Part shown: positions 16,417 through 24,982 of the stretch, piece by piece
Position numbering within the stretch: position 1 is the stretch's first letter
How the letters are laid out: each line of letters starts with the position of its first letter
Assembly: GCA_003979155.1 (NCBI GenBank)
Contig: RYWL01000008.1
Coordinates: 1-43,015, forward strand
Reading direction: 5' to 3'
Origin: Muribaculaceae bacterium
GTDB lineage: Bacteria > Bacteroidota > Bacteroidia > Bacteroidales > Muribaculaceae
DNA length: 43,015 nt
The notes under the pieces: model-generated
What the model saw: the letters and a program-made list of their open reading frames with translations, nothing else
Databases searched by the model: none
Told to the model about the DNA's origin: nothing
Program-made: the position numbers and the translations under genes

Positions 16417-17609
16417 TTTCGTTTGCAGACATACGGCATGGTGGCTCGGGTCACAATGCACGCGGTTATCATATACACTAAGGATAGTACCCAAAGTGCA
16501 ACAAAATCCGTGCCAACTTCGTGCAGAGTGGCGGCATTGCTGTTGATTCGTATGAATCCTTCAACACCCCAGATTGCCGGAATCATGTCGCCGAGCATTT
16601 TCCATATGGGGCTCATGGCGTAGCGCGGCCATGTGAGGCCCGAGAGGAAGAGGAACCAAACCGATGTGAACACAATGATGATAAACGGGCTTTCGCGGTC
16701 GCGTATCACGGCATTGAGCGTCTGGCCGAGGAAAGCCGTGGCAAGCAGCATAGGCACGATGAACAGGAAGTAGTCTGTCGCAGAGCCGTAGTGTGGCAGG
16801 TTGAACATTGCCGGAATGATACGCAGAACGTAGATTATCTGAGGGATATATATCACAAGATAGGCCAGCGACTTGCCCCACACAGTGGCGGTGACACCTA
16901 CACCATGAATCTGGCGCGGGTCGAAGCCGTTGTTGCGGCGCCGCCGTTCGGCCGAGGTCCCGCCGAGCATGCCTATGCCGAGCAGCATGCTCTGCTGAAG
17001 TATGAGTATCACAATGCCCGGCATGATAAACGATGCGAAGCCCTGCTCGGTGTCGCCGAGGAAATTACTGTCGCTCTGAATCATCGACATGTTCTGGGCA
17101 AGCGAGTTGAGGCCGGAGGCCGAGATGCGTTCGCCGGTAGTCTCGCTTATGAGCTCAAGCTGAAGGTCGGTGAGTGCCGCCGCAAAGGTGCGGTAGCGCA
17201 GAAGCAGTGTCATATCGGCGTAAAACTCTACATGAGCCGGGTCGTTGCGGCCTATGTTTTTGCCATACGACGATGGTATCTGCATTATGCCGAAAACCTT
17301 GTTTTCATACATCAGTTCGCGTGCTTCCTGCAGGTCGTTGCAGTAGGCATAAATGGCTATAGCCGGCGATGCCGAGGCTTTCTGCACAAAACTGCGTGAT
17401 TCCGCCGACCGCGATTCGTCGACCACAGCCACAGGCATTTTTCTCACCGTCTCGGGATTGTATATAAGCGTGTAGATGACAGGATACATGAGCGGCAACG
17501 CGAAGAAAAACAGCAGCACGCCTATATCGTGAAGAAATATATTCATCTCGTTGCGGAATACACGGCCTGTATCCGACATCCACATAAATATTTTTTTGAA
17601 TACACTCAT
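16395..17609 (-). CDS. ABC-2 type transporter permease (second of pair)
   Basis: A 404-residue membrane protein of the ABC2_membrane_3 type. One N-terminal transmembrane helix (about 28-50, IGVLLFFFALPLMYPVIYTL) is followed by an extracytoplasmic domain of about 150 residues (VAVVDESRSAESRSFVQKAS and EFYADMTLLLRYR). Five C-terminal helices include FIMPGIVILILQQSMLLGIG. This is the layout of YhiI/YbhS/YbhR-type export permeases. It starts one base after the stop of the first permease gene, so the two are translated together and probably form a heterodimer. No nucleotide-binding domain is present in the protein or in neighbouring genes. With the HlyD and TolC proteins it would form a trans-envelope efflux pump. 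The substrate is unknown. Confidence 0.85.
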   Translation of the reverse strand: MSVFKKIFMWMSDTGRVFRNEMNIFLHDIGVLLFFFALPLMYPVIYTLIYNPETVRKMPVAVVDESRSAESRSFVQKASASPAIAIYAYCNDLQEARELMYENKVFGIMQIPSSYGKNIGRNDPAHVEFYADMTLLLRYRTFAAALTDLQLELISETTGERISASGLNSLAQNMSMIQSDSNFLGDTEQGFASFIMPGIVILILQQSMLLGIGMLGGTSAERRRRNNGFDPRQIHGVGVTATVWGKSLAYLVIYIPQIIYVLRIIPAMFNLPHYGSATDYFLFIVPMLLATAFLGQTLNAVIRDRESPFIIIVFTSVWFLFLSGLTWPRYAMSPIWKMLGDMIPAIWGVEGFIRINSNAATLHEVGTDFVALWVLSLVYMITACIVTRATMPYVCKRKWQESKA

Positions 17610-17610
17610 A

Positions 17611-18777
17611 TCAGGGAACGTAAATAGGATTTAGACATGCTTTCCGAAGCCGTGGCAGCAGCAAGGCCGGCACAATCGGGAAGAGCAACAGTCCTGCCAT
17701 ATAGAGTCGAGCGAAATACACCGGAGCTCCGTTGAGAGCTATGGTGAAGTATGTGAGAAGCCAGTAGCGGAAGGGCGAAAGCCAGCTGAATATGCCAATC
17801 CAGCCATACATGCTCTGCACAGGGAAAGAGATGCCCGTGAACGAGAAGGTGAGCACGCCGAACAGTGCACAGATGATAAAGGCCATTCGCGGATTTGGCA
17901 CCGCGCAGCAGGCGAAGAGCCCGAACGACTGGCAGCCGATTACCAGAAGCAGTGTCGACAGTATCATTGCCCAAAGAGAGCCGTGGCACGGAAAATGAGA
18001 GTAACCGAAGAGAAGCCACAGTATGAAAAGGCCCATGCTGAAGAAGATTGCCGTCGCCGGCAGAAGTTTGGTCGTCACGGCCACTGATATACTTCCCTTG
18101 CAGGTCGACAGCCATTGGGGCGAAGTATAGTTCTTGATTTCCGATGTGACCTGCATTACTGTCATGAGCATTATCATCAGCGCGAGTGTGCATATGGAGA
18201 ACGAGGGGCACAGATATATGCCGTAGTTCATCCACGGATTACCTATCGGAAACTGGTCGATGACTATAGGCTGCACCATTTCGGAGGCACTGGCATCGCT
18301 CAGACCCATGCTTGTGAGGGTTTGCATCACAACGCCGCCGGCGGTGGTCACGGCCACTGTCTTAAAGCCTTTGAATGCCAGTGTGCCCGGCACGAAGTAA
18401 GTGAGGTTGCTGTAGTACTCAAGAGTGGGGCCGCGCCCCGAGATTGCGTCTTTCTCAAATCTGGCGGGTATGACGAAGAAGCCGTAAATGCTCCCTTCGC
18501 GAACCATCTGCATGGCTTTGTCGTAGCTTTCGGCCTCTTCGGTGATTGATATGGTCTGAAGAGCCTTGAGCGAACGAGTCACACTGCGCGACATCGACGA
18601 GTGGTCGAGGTCGACCACGCCCGTGGGCACATGCTCGGGCAGGCCTTCGTCGAGTAGCGCGAGAAAAAAGATGGCCGTGATCATCGGAACCAGCACCATG
18701 CCGAAGAGGTAGATAGGCCGGCTGCAGAGACGACGCAACTCGCGTTTTATGCCCGCTGTGAAACCTATGTTTGCCAT
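17611..18777 (-). CDS. ABC-2 type transporter permease (first of pair)
   Basis: A 388-residue membrane protein with the same design as the following permease. Its N-terminal helix contains PIYLFGMVLVPMITAIFFLA, an extracytoplasmic loop contains VPTGVVDLDHSSMSRSVTRS, and there are five or more C-terminal helices ending LFPIVPALLLPRLRK. The two permeases are clearly paralogous in architecture but diverged in sequence. The gene begins 12 bp after the HlyD-like gene and ends one base before the next permease. As with its partner no ATP-binding motif is visible, so the energy source must be encoded elsewhere or differ. Confidence 0.85.
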   Translation of the reverse strand: MANIGFTAGIKRELRRLCSRPIYLFGMVLVPMITAIFFLALLDEGLPEHVPTGVVDLDHSSMSRSVTRSLKALQTISITEEAESYDKAMQMVREGSIYGFFVIPARFEKDAISGRGPTLEYYSNLTYFVPGTLAFKGFKTVAVTTAGGVVMQTLTSMGLSDASASEMVQPIVIDQFPIGNPWMNYGIYLCPSFSICTLALMIMLMTVMQVTSEIKNYTSPQWLSTCKGSISVAVTTKLLPATAIFFSMGLFILWLLFGYSHFPCHGSLWAMILSTLLLVIGCQSFGLFACCAVPNPRMAFIICALFGVLTFSFTGISFPVQSMYGWIGIFSWLSPFRYWLLTYFTIALNGAPVYFARLYMAGLLLFPIVPALLLPRLRKACLNPIYVP

Positions 18778-18789
18778 TTTGTGCAGTTG

Positions 18790-19809
18790 TTATTTTTCGG
18801 GGTGTGAATAGATTGCCGACATGCCGGGACGCAGACCCGGAACATCCTCTACCGGACGTGCCTTGATTTGGAAAGTGCGGCTGTCGTAGCTGCCGGTCGA
18901 CTTGGTGGAGTGCCATACGGCATAGCTGCCCATGTCGCGGATGTAGTATATCTTCACATCGATTTCTTTCTTCCCTAAGGCCGGAATCATCACTTTCATC
19001 GTTGCGCCCATGGGCAGGTCGGAGAGCAGCTCTTCGCGCACATTGAACACCACATAGCGCTTGTCGGTCTTGAGAAGGCTCATGATGGGGGCGCCGAGCG
19101 ACACGAGCTCGCCGGCTTCGGGATAAATCTGGTCTATTGTGCCGTCGAAAGGCGCGGTCAGATATGAGTCGGCATATACGGCGGCGGCCTGGTCTACGGT
19201 TTGCTGGGCTGCGTCGACAAGTGCGGCTGTCGATGCCTTGTCTTCGCTCTGTGCGCCTGCCTTGGCCAGCGAGAGCTGGCTGGCGGCGGCGCCGCGGGCG
19301 GCTTTGGCTGCATCATAGGCGGCTTTGGCCTCATCGCGTTTCTGCTCCGAAATCACGCCTTCGGCGAAAAGCTTCTGCATGCGGTCGTAAGTCTTTTGTG
19401 TTATTGTTTCTGCAGCCTGTGCCTGGGCAAGCAGTTGTTCGGCGGCGGAGATAATCTGCGAGCGTGTGCCGGCATCTACCATCTTATTCTGTGCGGATGC
19501 AACTTCTTTCATCGCCTCGGCCTGGCCCAGCTGCGCCTTGCCTATTTCGGAGTGGATATATACGAGTGTGTCGCCTGCATGGACAGTATCGCCCTCCTCT
19601 ACATAGAATTTTGTCACGCGTCCGGCAAGCCGGCCCGATATGCGCACGGTGGTGCCTTCTACCTGCCCTTCAATATAGCTGTCGGGGCGGTTCATGAACA
19701 CGAAGCCGATTATGGCTATCACGACAGCGGCAAATATTATTATGCCCATGGTGAACAGAAGTGTGCGGTTGGCGCTTTTCTCTGTGGTATTGTTTGTGTT
19801 GGTCGACAT
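18790..19809 (-). CDS. HlyD-family periplasmic adaptor (membrane fusion protein)
   Basis: A 339-residue adaptor linking inner-membrane permeases to an outer-membrane TolC-like duct. A single transmembrane helix lies at about 14-38 (LLFTMGIIIFAAVVIAIIGF). It is followed by a biotinyl-lipoyl half (GRLAGRVTKFYVEEGDTVHA) and a long alanine- and glutamine-rich helical hairpin (about 85-215, with many AQAQAAE and AAKAARGAAA stretches). The second lipoyl half is YLTAPFDGTIDQIYPEAGEL, and a beta-barrel region ends in GLRPGMSAIYS. The helical hairpin is long enough for a TolC tip contact. The gene begins 10 bp after the TolC-like gene. Confidence 0.92.
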   Translation of the reverse strand: MSTNTNNTTEKSANRTLLFTMGIIIFAAVVIAIIGFVFMNRPDSYIEGQVEGTTVRISGRLAGRVTKFYVEEGDTVHAGDTLVYIHSEIGKAQLGQAEAMKEVASAQNKMVDAGTRSQIISAAEQLLAQAQAAETITQKTYDRMQKLFAEGVISEQKRDEAKAAYDAAKAARGAAASQLSLAKAGAQSEDKASTAALVDAAQQTVDQAAAVYADSYLTAPFDGTIDQIYPEAGELVSLGAPIMSLLKTDKRYVVFNVREELLSDLPMGATMKVMIPALGKKEIDVKIYYIRDMGSYAVWHSTKSTGSYDSRTFQIKARPVEDVPGLRPGMSAIYSHPEK

Positions 19810-19819
19810 TTGAGTATGC

Positions 19820-21346
19820 TTATTCGTTAGACGATTCGGTATTTGGGGTATAGAGTGTGCCGAGGGCTTTGCTCAGATATGTGCGGCACATCTCTACTTC
19901 GATGAGGGCGTCGACTTGCTCGGAGTGAGCTTTGAGCCATGCGGTCTGCGCCTCCATGACATTGTCGGCTGTGGCCACGCCCTCTCTGAAGCCGAGGCTG
20001 GCGCTGCGAAGATTCTCGTCGGCCTTTGCAAGATTAGTCACTGTCATGTGGTAGGTCTTGAAGGACTCCTGAGTCTTGAATGTGGCCTGGTTTACCTGCA
20101 GGTCTACAAGCTGACGGGCATCTTCGAGCTGAAGCTGACGCGAAATTTCATCGGCCTGAGCAGCCTTGTATTTGTTGTAGTTGCCCCCCCAGTGCCAGAT
20201 GGGGATTGACACCATGGCTCCGACGCTGAAGGCTCCCTTGAAATTCTTCTTGAAGCCATCGTACATATTCGGATTGGAGAATTCGTAGCTGCCGATGAGC
20301 GCTATTTTGGGGAGCATCGACGAGCGTTCGGCATTTTTCTGTTCCGTGGCCGCTTTTACGGCAAATTCAAGCGCACGCAGGTCGGGGCGTGTGGCGTAGA
20401 CATCGTTTATGTTGTAGCTGTCGATGCTCTCGTCGATGCTCGAGGGAAGAGTGGTATCGCTATTCTCATCCTCAAGAGTGAACGTTGTGTGAACTGGCAG
20501 CCCGCAGACCTGCGCAAGCGCCATGCGGCTTAGCACAAGGCCGTTTTTTACTTTTGTGAGGTCTACGTTGGCTGAGTTGAGTTTCACGTCGACACTGAGC
20601 ACATCGCTGCGGGTGGCCACGCCGGCATCAAGCATGAGATGCACGTCGCGCGAGAGCGAGTCGAGCAGTTCGACATAGCTTTCGGCCAGCCGTTCTTTGG
20701 CTTTGAGTGACACCACTTGCCAGTAGGCGGCATCGACGGCATAAATCACATTTTCGGCCTCGGCGTTTTCAAGCTCGCGAGCGGCCTGCCCGGCGGCATG
20801 TGCAAGTCGGTTCATCGCCACTATCTTTCCGCCCATGTATATAGGCTGAGTGAGGGTGATTGCGCCAAAGAACACATTGTGAATGTCGTAAGTCATGGCT
20901 TCCTTGGGCAGATAGGCCACAGAGGCCGGTATCGGCTGTCCGGTGGCCGGATTGAGCACGGGCTCGTGTGTTACCGGATTGGTCACAATGTCGAATTCGT
21001 ATTTCTGTGTCTGCAGATTGAACGATTTGATTGGCAGCATCTGGTCGCTGTCAAAAATCGCAAGATCGCGCTGATTGTAGAGATATCCGCCGTTGAAGTC
21101 TATGGCCGGCAGATATGCCGCCAGAGCCTCTTTGCTTTGATACTCCGACTTGCGCACACGCTGACGCGCAATCTTCAGCTGCTTGTTGTTTTGCAGCGCG
21201 AGTTGCCTGAATGTGGACAAGGGCGTAACTCCCGGAAGCTCTGTGGGTTCCGGGACGTTCTGCGCGAACATTCCTGTGCCGAGGCACAGTGCCAACAGTG
21301 AAGTCACACACTGTCGTATTGTTGTGTTGTATCTCTTGTGTCCCAT
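19820..21346 (-). CDS. TolC-family outer-membrane efflux protein
   Basis: A 508-residue outer-membrane channel. A signal peptide of about 29 residues ends in GTGMFAQ. The mature part has the two-fold OEP repeat, with long helical segments (QLALQNNKQLKIARQRVRKS and the related RPDLRALEFAVKAATEQKNA) and short barrel strands. This is the outer-membrane duct of the exporter whose adaptor and two permeases follow at once. The gene lies 139 bp downstream of the shortened TatD gene on the same strand. A -7-like box (TATTTTTG) stands 20 bp ahead of the ATG. Confidence 0.92.
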   Translation of the reverse strand: MGHKRYNTTIRQCVTSLLALCLGTGMFAQNVPEPTELPGVTPLSTFRQLALQNNKQLKIARQRVRKSEYQSKEALAAYLPAIDFNGGYLYNQRDLAIFDSDQMLPIKSFNLQTQKYEFDIVTNPVTHEPVLNPATGQPIPASVAYLPKEAMTYDIHNVFFGAITLTQPIYMGGKIVAMNRLAHAAGQAARELENAEAENVIYAVDAAYWQVVSLKAKERLAESYVELLDSLSRDVHLMLDAGVATRSDVLSVDVKLNSANVDLTKVKNGLVLSRMALAQVCGLPVHTTFTLEDENSDTTLPSSIDESIDSYNINDVYATRPDLRALEFAVKAATEQKNAERSSMLPKIALIGSYEFSNPNMYDGFKKNFKGAFSVGAMVSIPIWHWGGNYNKYKAAQADEISRQLQLEDARQLVDLQVNQATFKTQESFKTYHMTVTNLAKADENLRSASLGFREGVATADNVMEAQTAWLKAHSEQVDALIEVEMCRTYLSKALGTLYTPNTESSNE

Positions 21347-21365
21347 AGGATTAGATATTATTCTA

Positions 21366-21373
21366 CAAAAATA
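21366..21373 (-). promoter_or_regulatory. Possible -7 box for the exporter operon
   Basis: On the minus strand TATTTTTG matches TAnnTTTG. There is no TTTG at the expected -33 distance. It lies 20 bp before the tolC-like ATG, so the transcript leader would be very short. The exporter genes may also be reached by read-through from the genes upstream. Confidence 0.4.
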
Positions 21374-21485
21374 TAAATAATAACAATCGGTTATATGGAA
21401 CGGTTGGCTTATGGATGCATTTTTGGCCCTTTACTCCAATCAGCACACCCGCGCCTCCCGAAAATATAGTTTATCCGGTCGAAAT

Positions 21486-22019
21486 TCAGTCAGACTCGGG
21501 AAAAATGCGACACTCTGGGATAATACCCCATTGCCTGGCCGGTGAGTCGGCTTTGAGCGAGAAGAAAAAGCCGGCGGCTACGAGCTGGCGCGCAAGCTCG
21601 GCTTTGCCCGTAAAGCCGTGGATTATCCATTGCTGAGAAGGCTGCAGGCCTTGCTTGAGCTCTATAAGAAGCCCGTAACGGCCTACACAATGTATGATGA
21701 GTGGTTTGCCGGTCTCCTCGGCGAGTGCGGCGTGCAGAGCGAATATCTCGCTCTGATATTCGGTCGTGCCTCCGCGTTTTTTGTCGAAACCGGCTTCGCC
21801 GATTGCTGCAACGCGAGGGTCTCGTGCGAGTCGTCTCAGTCTTTCTATTGTTTCGGCAGCTACAGGCTTCGCAGTGCTCCAGGGATGTATGCCAACGCTG
21901 TACCATGCGGTGCCGTACTCGCCCCAAAGCTTTTCGTCGGGCTCTACAGATGTGATTATATCGGCCCCGGTGCGTCCGTGAGTGTGTATGTCGGAGAAAT
22001 CTTTCAGTTCTGGTTTCAT
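21486..22019 (-). CDS. TatD-family metal-dependent hydrolase, C-terminally shortened
   Basis: A 177-residue TIM-barrel-like hydrolase related to TatD DNases. The ATG at 22019 overlaps the yidD stop as ATGA. Metal ligands are visible as DIHTH (His12, His14), [14 protein letters not shown] and IIHGFTGK. The family normally continues about 35-80 residues past its last metal-binding Asp, in a sequence like ETD or ESD. Here the protein stops exactly after PESD, so Asp177 is the final residue. Neither alternative frame downstream restores a family-like C-terminus. All visible ligands are kept, yet the last barrel strand and helix are missing. In other Bacteroidales a short TatD gene follows yidD in the same way. 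Confidence 0.8.
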   Translation of the reverse strand: MKPELKDFSDIHTHGRTGADIITSVEPDEKLWGEYGTAWYSVGIHPWSTAKPVAAETIERLRRLARDPRVAAIGEAGFDKKRGGTTEYQSEIFALHAALAEETGKPLIIHCVGRYGLLIELKQGLQPSQQWIIHGFTGKAELARQLVAAGFFFSLKADSPARQWGIIPECRIFPESD

Positions 22020-22255
22020 GGTACGGGGTCGTAGCCGCTGCCACCCCACGGATTACATCGGAGTATGCGTTTTATGGCGAGCCATAGTCCTTTTACAGGA
22101 CCGTGTTTGCGCAGTGCCTCAAGGGCGTATGCGCTGCATGTGGGGGTAAAACGGCAACAAGGCGGAAACATAGGCGATATGCAGGCTCTGTAAAACAGTA
22201 TCGGCAGTGTCAGCAGCCACACAAAAGCTCTGCGTATCAGCGATGGCGCTGTCAT
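22016..22255 (-). CDS. yidD: Membrane protein insertion efficiency factor YidD
   Basis: A 79-residue amphipathic membrane-associated protein that helps insertion of inner-membrane proteins by YidC and Sec. The signature [20 protein letters not shown] is present, followed by [20 protein letters not shown] and the ending [14 protein letters not shown], all canonical. The ATG at 22255 overlaps the rnpA stop as ATGA, and its own stop overlaps the TatD start as ATGA, so the three genes are translationally coupled. Confidence 0.97.
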   Translation of the reverse strand: MTAPSLIRRAFVWLLTLPILFYRACISPMFPPCCRFTPTCSAYALEALRKHGPVKGLWLAIKRILRCNPWGGSGYDPVP

Positions 22256-22647
22256 TGTTTGCCGGAGAAGTGAGCGGAGAGCTCGGAGAGAATTTTTTTC
22301 ATGGCCTTTTCCACTGCCGAGTAAGGCATGAGTTTGTCGGCCACATATACCAGACCCAAATCAATGCGTTCGCTGTCGGCCACGGGATAGTCATGATGGT
22401 TGAGACGATATGATTCGCGTATGCGGCGACGCATCTGTACGCGGTCAACAGCATGACGGAGCCGTTTTTTCGGCACTGTGATGAGAAAAGCGACCGGCGC
22501 GTCGGATTTCCGCAGGGCATTGCGTCGGGCAACGGCTCTAAGCGGATAGCAGAGACGCGAAAACTCAGCTCCTCCCGGGCTGAAGAGTATCTCTACAGCT
22601 CTGGAGGAACACAACTTTTCCTTTTTATATAGGCCGAATTTTTTCAC
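22252..22647 (-). CDS. rnpA: Ribonuclease P protein component
   Basis: The 131-residue protein subunit of RNase P, which assists RNA-catalysed removal of tRNA 5' leaders. It starts with GTG at 22647 ([20 protein letters not shown]). The conserved core reads [20 protein letters not shown]. The RNR motif, usually R-N-R-x-K-R-x-x-R-E, appears here as [10 protein letters not shown], so the Asn-Arg pair is Val-Gln while the later basic residues remain. As usual in Bacteroidetes, rnpA is next to yidD. No rpmH or dnaA gene adjoins. It begins 13 bp after the hemD stop. Confidence 0.92.
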   Translation of the reverse strand: MKKFGLYKKEKLCSSRAVEILFSPGGAEFSRLCYPLRAVARRNALRKSDAPVAFLITVPKKRLRHAVDRVQMRRRIRESYRLNHHDYPVADSERIDLGLVYVADKLMPYSAVEKAMKKILSELSAHFSGKQ

Positions 22648-22660
22648 GGCGGAGTGATAG

Positions 22661-23434
22661 TTACTGTTTTGAGAGGAAGAGGTCGATTGCCGCAGGCATC
22701 GAGGGCGCTTCAGGAGTGGGAGCTGGCACGTCGAGACGCAGGCCTGCTTCCTTCACTGCATTGGCTGTGGCTGTGCCGAGGGCTGCAATGGCAATGTCGC
22801 CCTGCTCGAACGAAGGGAAGTTCTTGAGCAGCGACTCTATACCCTGGGGGCTGAAGAATACGAGCATGTTATAGTCGAAAGCTTCATCGGGGGTGAAGTC
22901 ATTGCTCACCGTGCGGTACATCGCGGCCTGGGTCACATTGATTTTGTTAGCGGCCAGGAATGCTGCCTCGCTACCGTTGTTTACGTCGCTCACAATAAGC
23001 AGATAGTTGTCGGTCTTGTGCTTTTGCATCGACGGAAGAAGGTCGGCGATTTTTCCTGTCTTGGAAGCGAAAATCTTGCGCTTGCGATAGATGATATATT
23101 TCTGCAGATAGTTTGCGATTGATTCACTCGAGCAGAAAAATTTCTGTGTAGGGGGAATGGTTACGCGCATCTCCTCGCAGAGACGGAAAAAGTTGTCGAC
23201 TGCCGTTTTGGCCGTGAAGATAATCGCACTGAAATCTGCTATGTTGATTTTCTGTGCCCTAAAATCCTTGGCAGAAAGACCTTCGATTTTGATAAAAGGG
23301 CGAAATACTATTTCGACGCCGTATTTTTCGCTGAGGTCAAAATAGGGCGACTTGTCGGAGGTTGGTTTGGGCTGGGAGACCAGAATCTTTTTTGTCTTCA
23401 CTTTATTGGATTTATATGCAATGGTATGTCGCAT
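22661..23434 (-). CDS. hemD: Uroporphyrinogen-III synthase (HemD family)
   Basis: A 257-residue protein when started at the ATG at 23434; a second ATG at 23461 would overlap the upstream gene by 26 bp and add nine residues. I prefer 23434, which is two codon-lengths from the preceding TGA. The enzyme closes hydroxymethylbilane with inversion of ring D, giving uroporphyrinogen III for haem, sirohaem and cobalamin. The family is poorly conserved. Here KKILVSQPKPTSDKSPYFDL, DFSAIIFTAKTAVDNFFRLC and the late FFSPQGIESLLKNF with ALGTATANAVKEAGL fit the two-lobed fold. No other haem gene adjoins. In Bacteroidales this gene commonly sits between a DUF4271 gene and rnpA, as it does here. Confidence 0.87.
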   Translation of the reverse strand: MRHTIAYKSNKVKTKKILVSQPKPTSDKSPYFDLSEKYGVEIVFRPFIKIEGLSAKDFRAQKINIADFSAIIFTAKTAVDNFFRLCEEMRVTIPPTQKFFCSSESIANYLQKYIIYRKRKIFASKTGKIADLLPSMQKHKTDNYLLIVSDVNNGSEAAFLAANKINVTQAAMYRTVSNDFTPDEAFDYNMLVFFSPQGIESLLKNFPSFEQGDIAIAALGTATANAVKEAGLRLDVPAPTPEAPSMPAAIDLFLSKQ

Positions 23435-23435
23435 A

Positions 23436-24395
23436 TCACTGCAGATATGCGCACGAGCCATATAAAGCTAATAATGGTACTATTTCGAGAGTGCAAAGGT
23501 ACAAAATAAAATAAAGCAAAGACCTAAAATTCACATAAAAAATGCGAATTCCTTTGCAAATGAATATCAATCGTGCGACTATAACGACTGTTAATGAGAA
23601 AATAATGAGCGCGCTATGCCATCGCGGCTGTAGAAGGAGCAAAATAGCCGGAAGTATGAGTACGATGCCTGTGAAGGCTTCGGTCGCAAAAAAGCCATCG
23701 AGCCAGCGCCGACGTCCTTCGGGTGTGCCGAATGTATAACCAACCACTTCATATGCTGTGAGACGGAAGATATAATATGCCGCCATTATCCCTATCGATA
23801 TGCCTATCGGCCCGAAGCCGTCGTATGTCGGCTCTCCGGCCAGTGTGTAGAGCACAATACCGCCGAAGACGATTGTGTTTACGGCAAGGAGTATGCCGGT
23901 AGAAAGCGGCACGGTGTGTTCGTCGTCGAATACATTGGGGCGGCGGATATTCCACAGGTCGTGGCGATAGGTGCGCAGGGCACGCCATATGCTGCCGCCG
24001 CTGAACCCGAGCAACGCGAGAATGCCCATCATCAGAACGATGAGCGCGGAGTCGTTGCCCGTGTTTGACGGGAGTGCATCCGGTGCAAGCCCAACTTCTG
24101 CGCCCGAAGGCATCTCCGGCGTCACTGAGGCTGCCGCTATGCTGTCGAATTTTTCCTGAAGCCTTAGAAATTCAGCGTCTTCGACCGGTATGAAGTGTGG
24201 TATGCGGCCGCTTACGGTATCTGCGCCTATCGAATCTATTATCGAGGTGCAGATGCCGCCGTAATCAGCCTCGGCGAAGTCTTTGGGCAGTATATAGCTC
24301 GATGCCGGCGGTGGCACTGTGGCCTCGGGCCTGTGCACGGGAGTGTTCAGGCCTGTTTCGGCAGGTGTCGTTGCTATGGCGGTTGAATCGGGCAC
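23436..24395 (-). CDS. DUF4271 membrane protein
   Basis: A 319-residue protein starting with GTG at 24395; an in-frame TGA three codons before excludes a longer start and no ATG is near. The first 110 residues are Pro/Ala-rich and hydrophilic. Six or so transmembrane helices follow, including ALIVLMMGILALLGF, GILLAVNTIVFGGIVLYTL and GIVLILPAILLLLQP. The C-terminal LLYFILYLCTLEIVPLLALY is characteristic of DUF4271, a Bacteroidetes-specific inner-membrane family of unknown function. The stop is next to the hemD start, so the two are coupled; a role linked to haem or envelope biogenesis would be speculation. Confidence 0.88.
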   Translation of the reverse strand: MPDSTAIATTPAETGLNTPVHRPEATVPPPASSYILPKDFAEADYGGICTSIIDSIGADTVSGRIPHFIPVEDAEFLRLQEKFDSIAAASVTPEMPSGAEVGLAPDALPSNTGNDSALIVLMMGILALLGFSGGSIWRALRTYRHDLWNIRRPNVFDDEHTVPLSTGILLAVNTIVFGGIVLYTLAGEPTYDGFGPIGISIGIMAAYYIFRLTAYEVVGYTFGTPEGRRRWLDGFFATEAFTGIVLILPAILLLLQPRWHSALIIFSLTVVIVARLIFICKGIRIFYVNFRSLLYFILYLCTLEIVPLLALYGSCAYLQ

Positions 24396-24401
24396 GGTTT
24401 G

Positions 24402-24974
24402 TCAGAATTTCTGAGGGTAAATGCGCTGCTCGGGCTCGGCAAGAACGGCGGCGATTGTCTCCTCTACGCTTTCGGTCACTTTATAAAGGCTGCGGTACTC
24501 TTTGCGCATGAATCCTTGCCCGATAGCCTGTTCGAACATCGAAAGCAACGGAGCGTAGTAATTGTTCACGTTGAATATCACAATATTGCCATGATAGAGG
24601 CCGAGCTGTCGCCATGTGATTATTTCGAGCAGTTCTTCGAAGGTGCCTATGCCGCCGGGCAGAGCTATCACTGAGTCGCCAAGTTCTGCCATACGTGATT
24701 TGCGCGCGTGCATGTCGGGCACTATCTCGAGGTGGGTGAGACTTTTGTGCTGCCATCCGTTTTCGTACATGAACTCGGGAATGATGCCCGTAGCCTCGCC
24801 GTCGGCTTCGAGGGCGCCGTTTTCAACTGCGCCCATCAGGCCGGTGGCGCCGCCCCCGGTTACGAGATGTATGCCGTTCAGAGCGAGAGCCTTGCCGAGT
24901 TGTGTGGCTGTAGCTGTGTATATGGGGTCGATATTGCGTGCCGATGCGCAATAAACTGTAACAGTTCTTTTCAT
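24402..24974 (-). CDS. LOG-family protein (TIGR00730, Rossmann fold; nucleotide 5'-monophosphate phosphoribohydrolase-like)
   Basis: A 190-residue cytoplasmic protein. VYCASARNIDPIYTATATQL starts the Rossmann fold, GGGATGLMGAVENGALEADG follows, and the signature pair MHARK (88-92) and PGGIGTFEE (106-114) is complete. Characterised relatives cut the N-glycosidic bond of cytokinin riboside 5'-monophosphates or purine nucleotides such as AMP. In bacteria the physiological substrate is often unclear. The old label 'lysine decarboxylase' for this family is wrong. The gene is 8 bp after the Ig-like lipoprotein gene and 6 bp before the DUF4271 start. Confidence 0.92.
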   Translation of the reverse strand: MKRTVTVYCASARNIDPIYTATATQLGKALALNGIHLVTGGGATGLMGAVENGALEADGEATGIIPEFMYENGWQHKSLTHLEIVPDMHARKSRMAELGDSVIALPGGIGTFEELLEIITWRQLGLYHGNIVIFNVNNYYAPLLSMFEQAIGQGFMRKEYRSLYKVTESVEETIAAVLAEPEQRIYPQKF

Positions 24975-24982
24975 ATGTCCGG

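Noticed and set aside
16521-17399. Open frame of 292 codons on the plus strand
   Set aside because: It is antisense to the second ABC-2 permease gene and its translation has no hydrophobic or conserved pattern.
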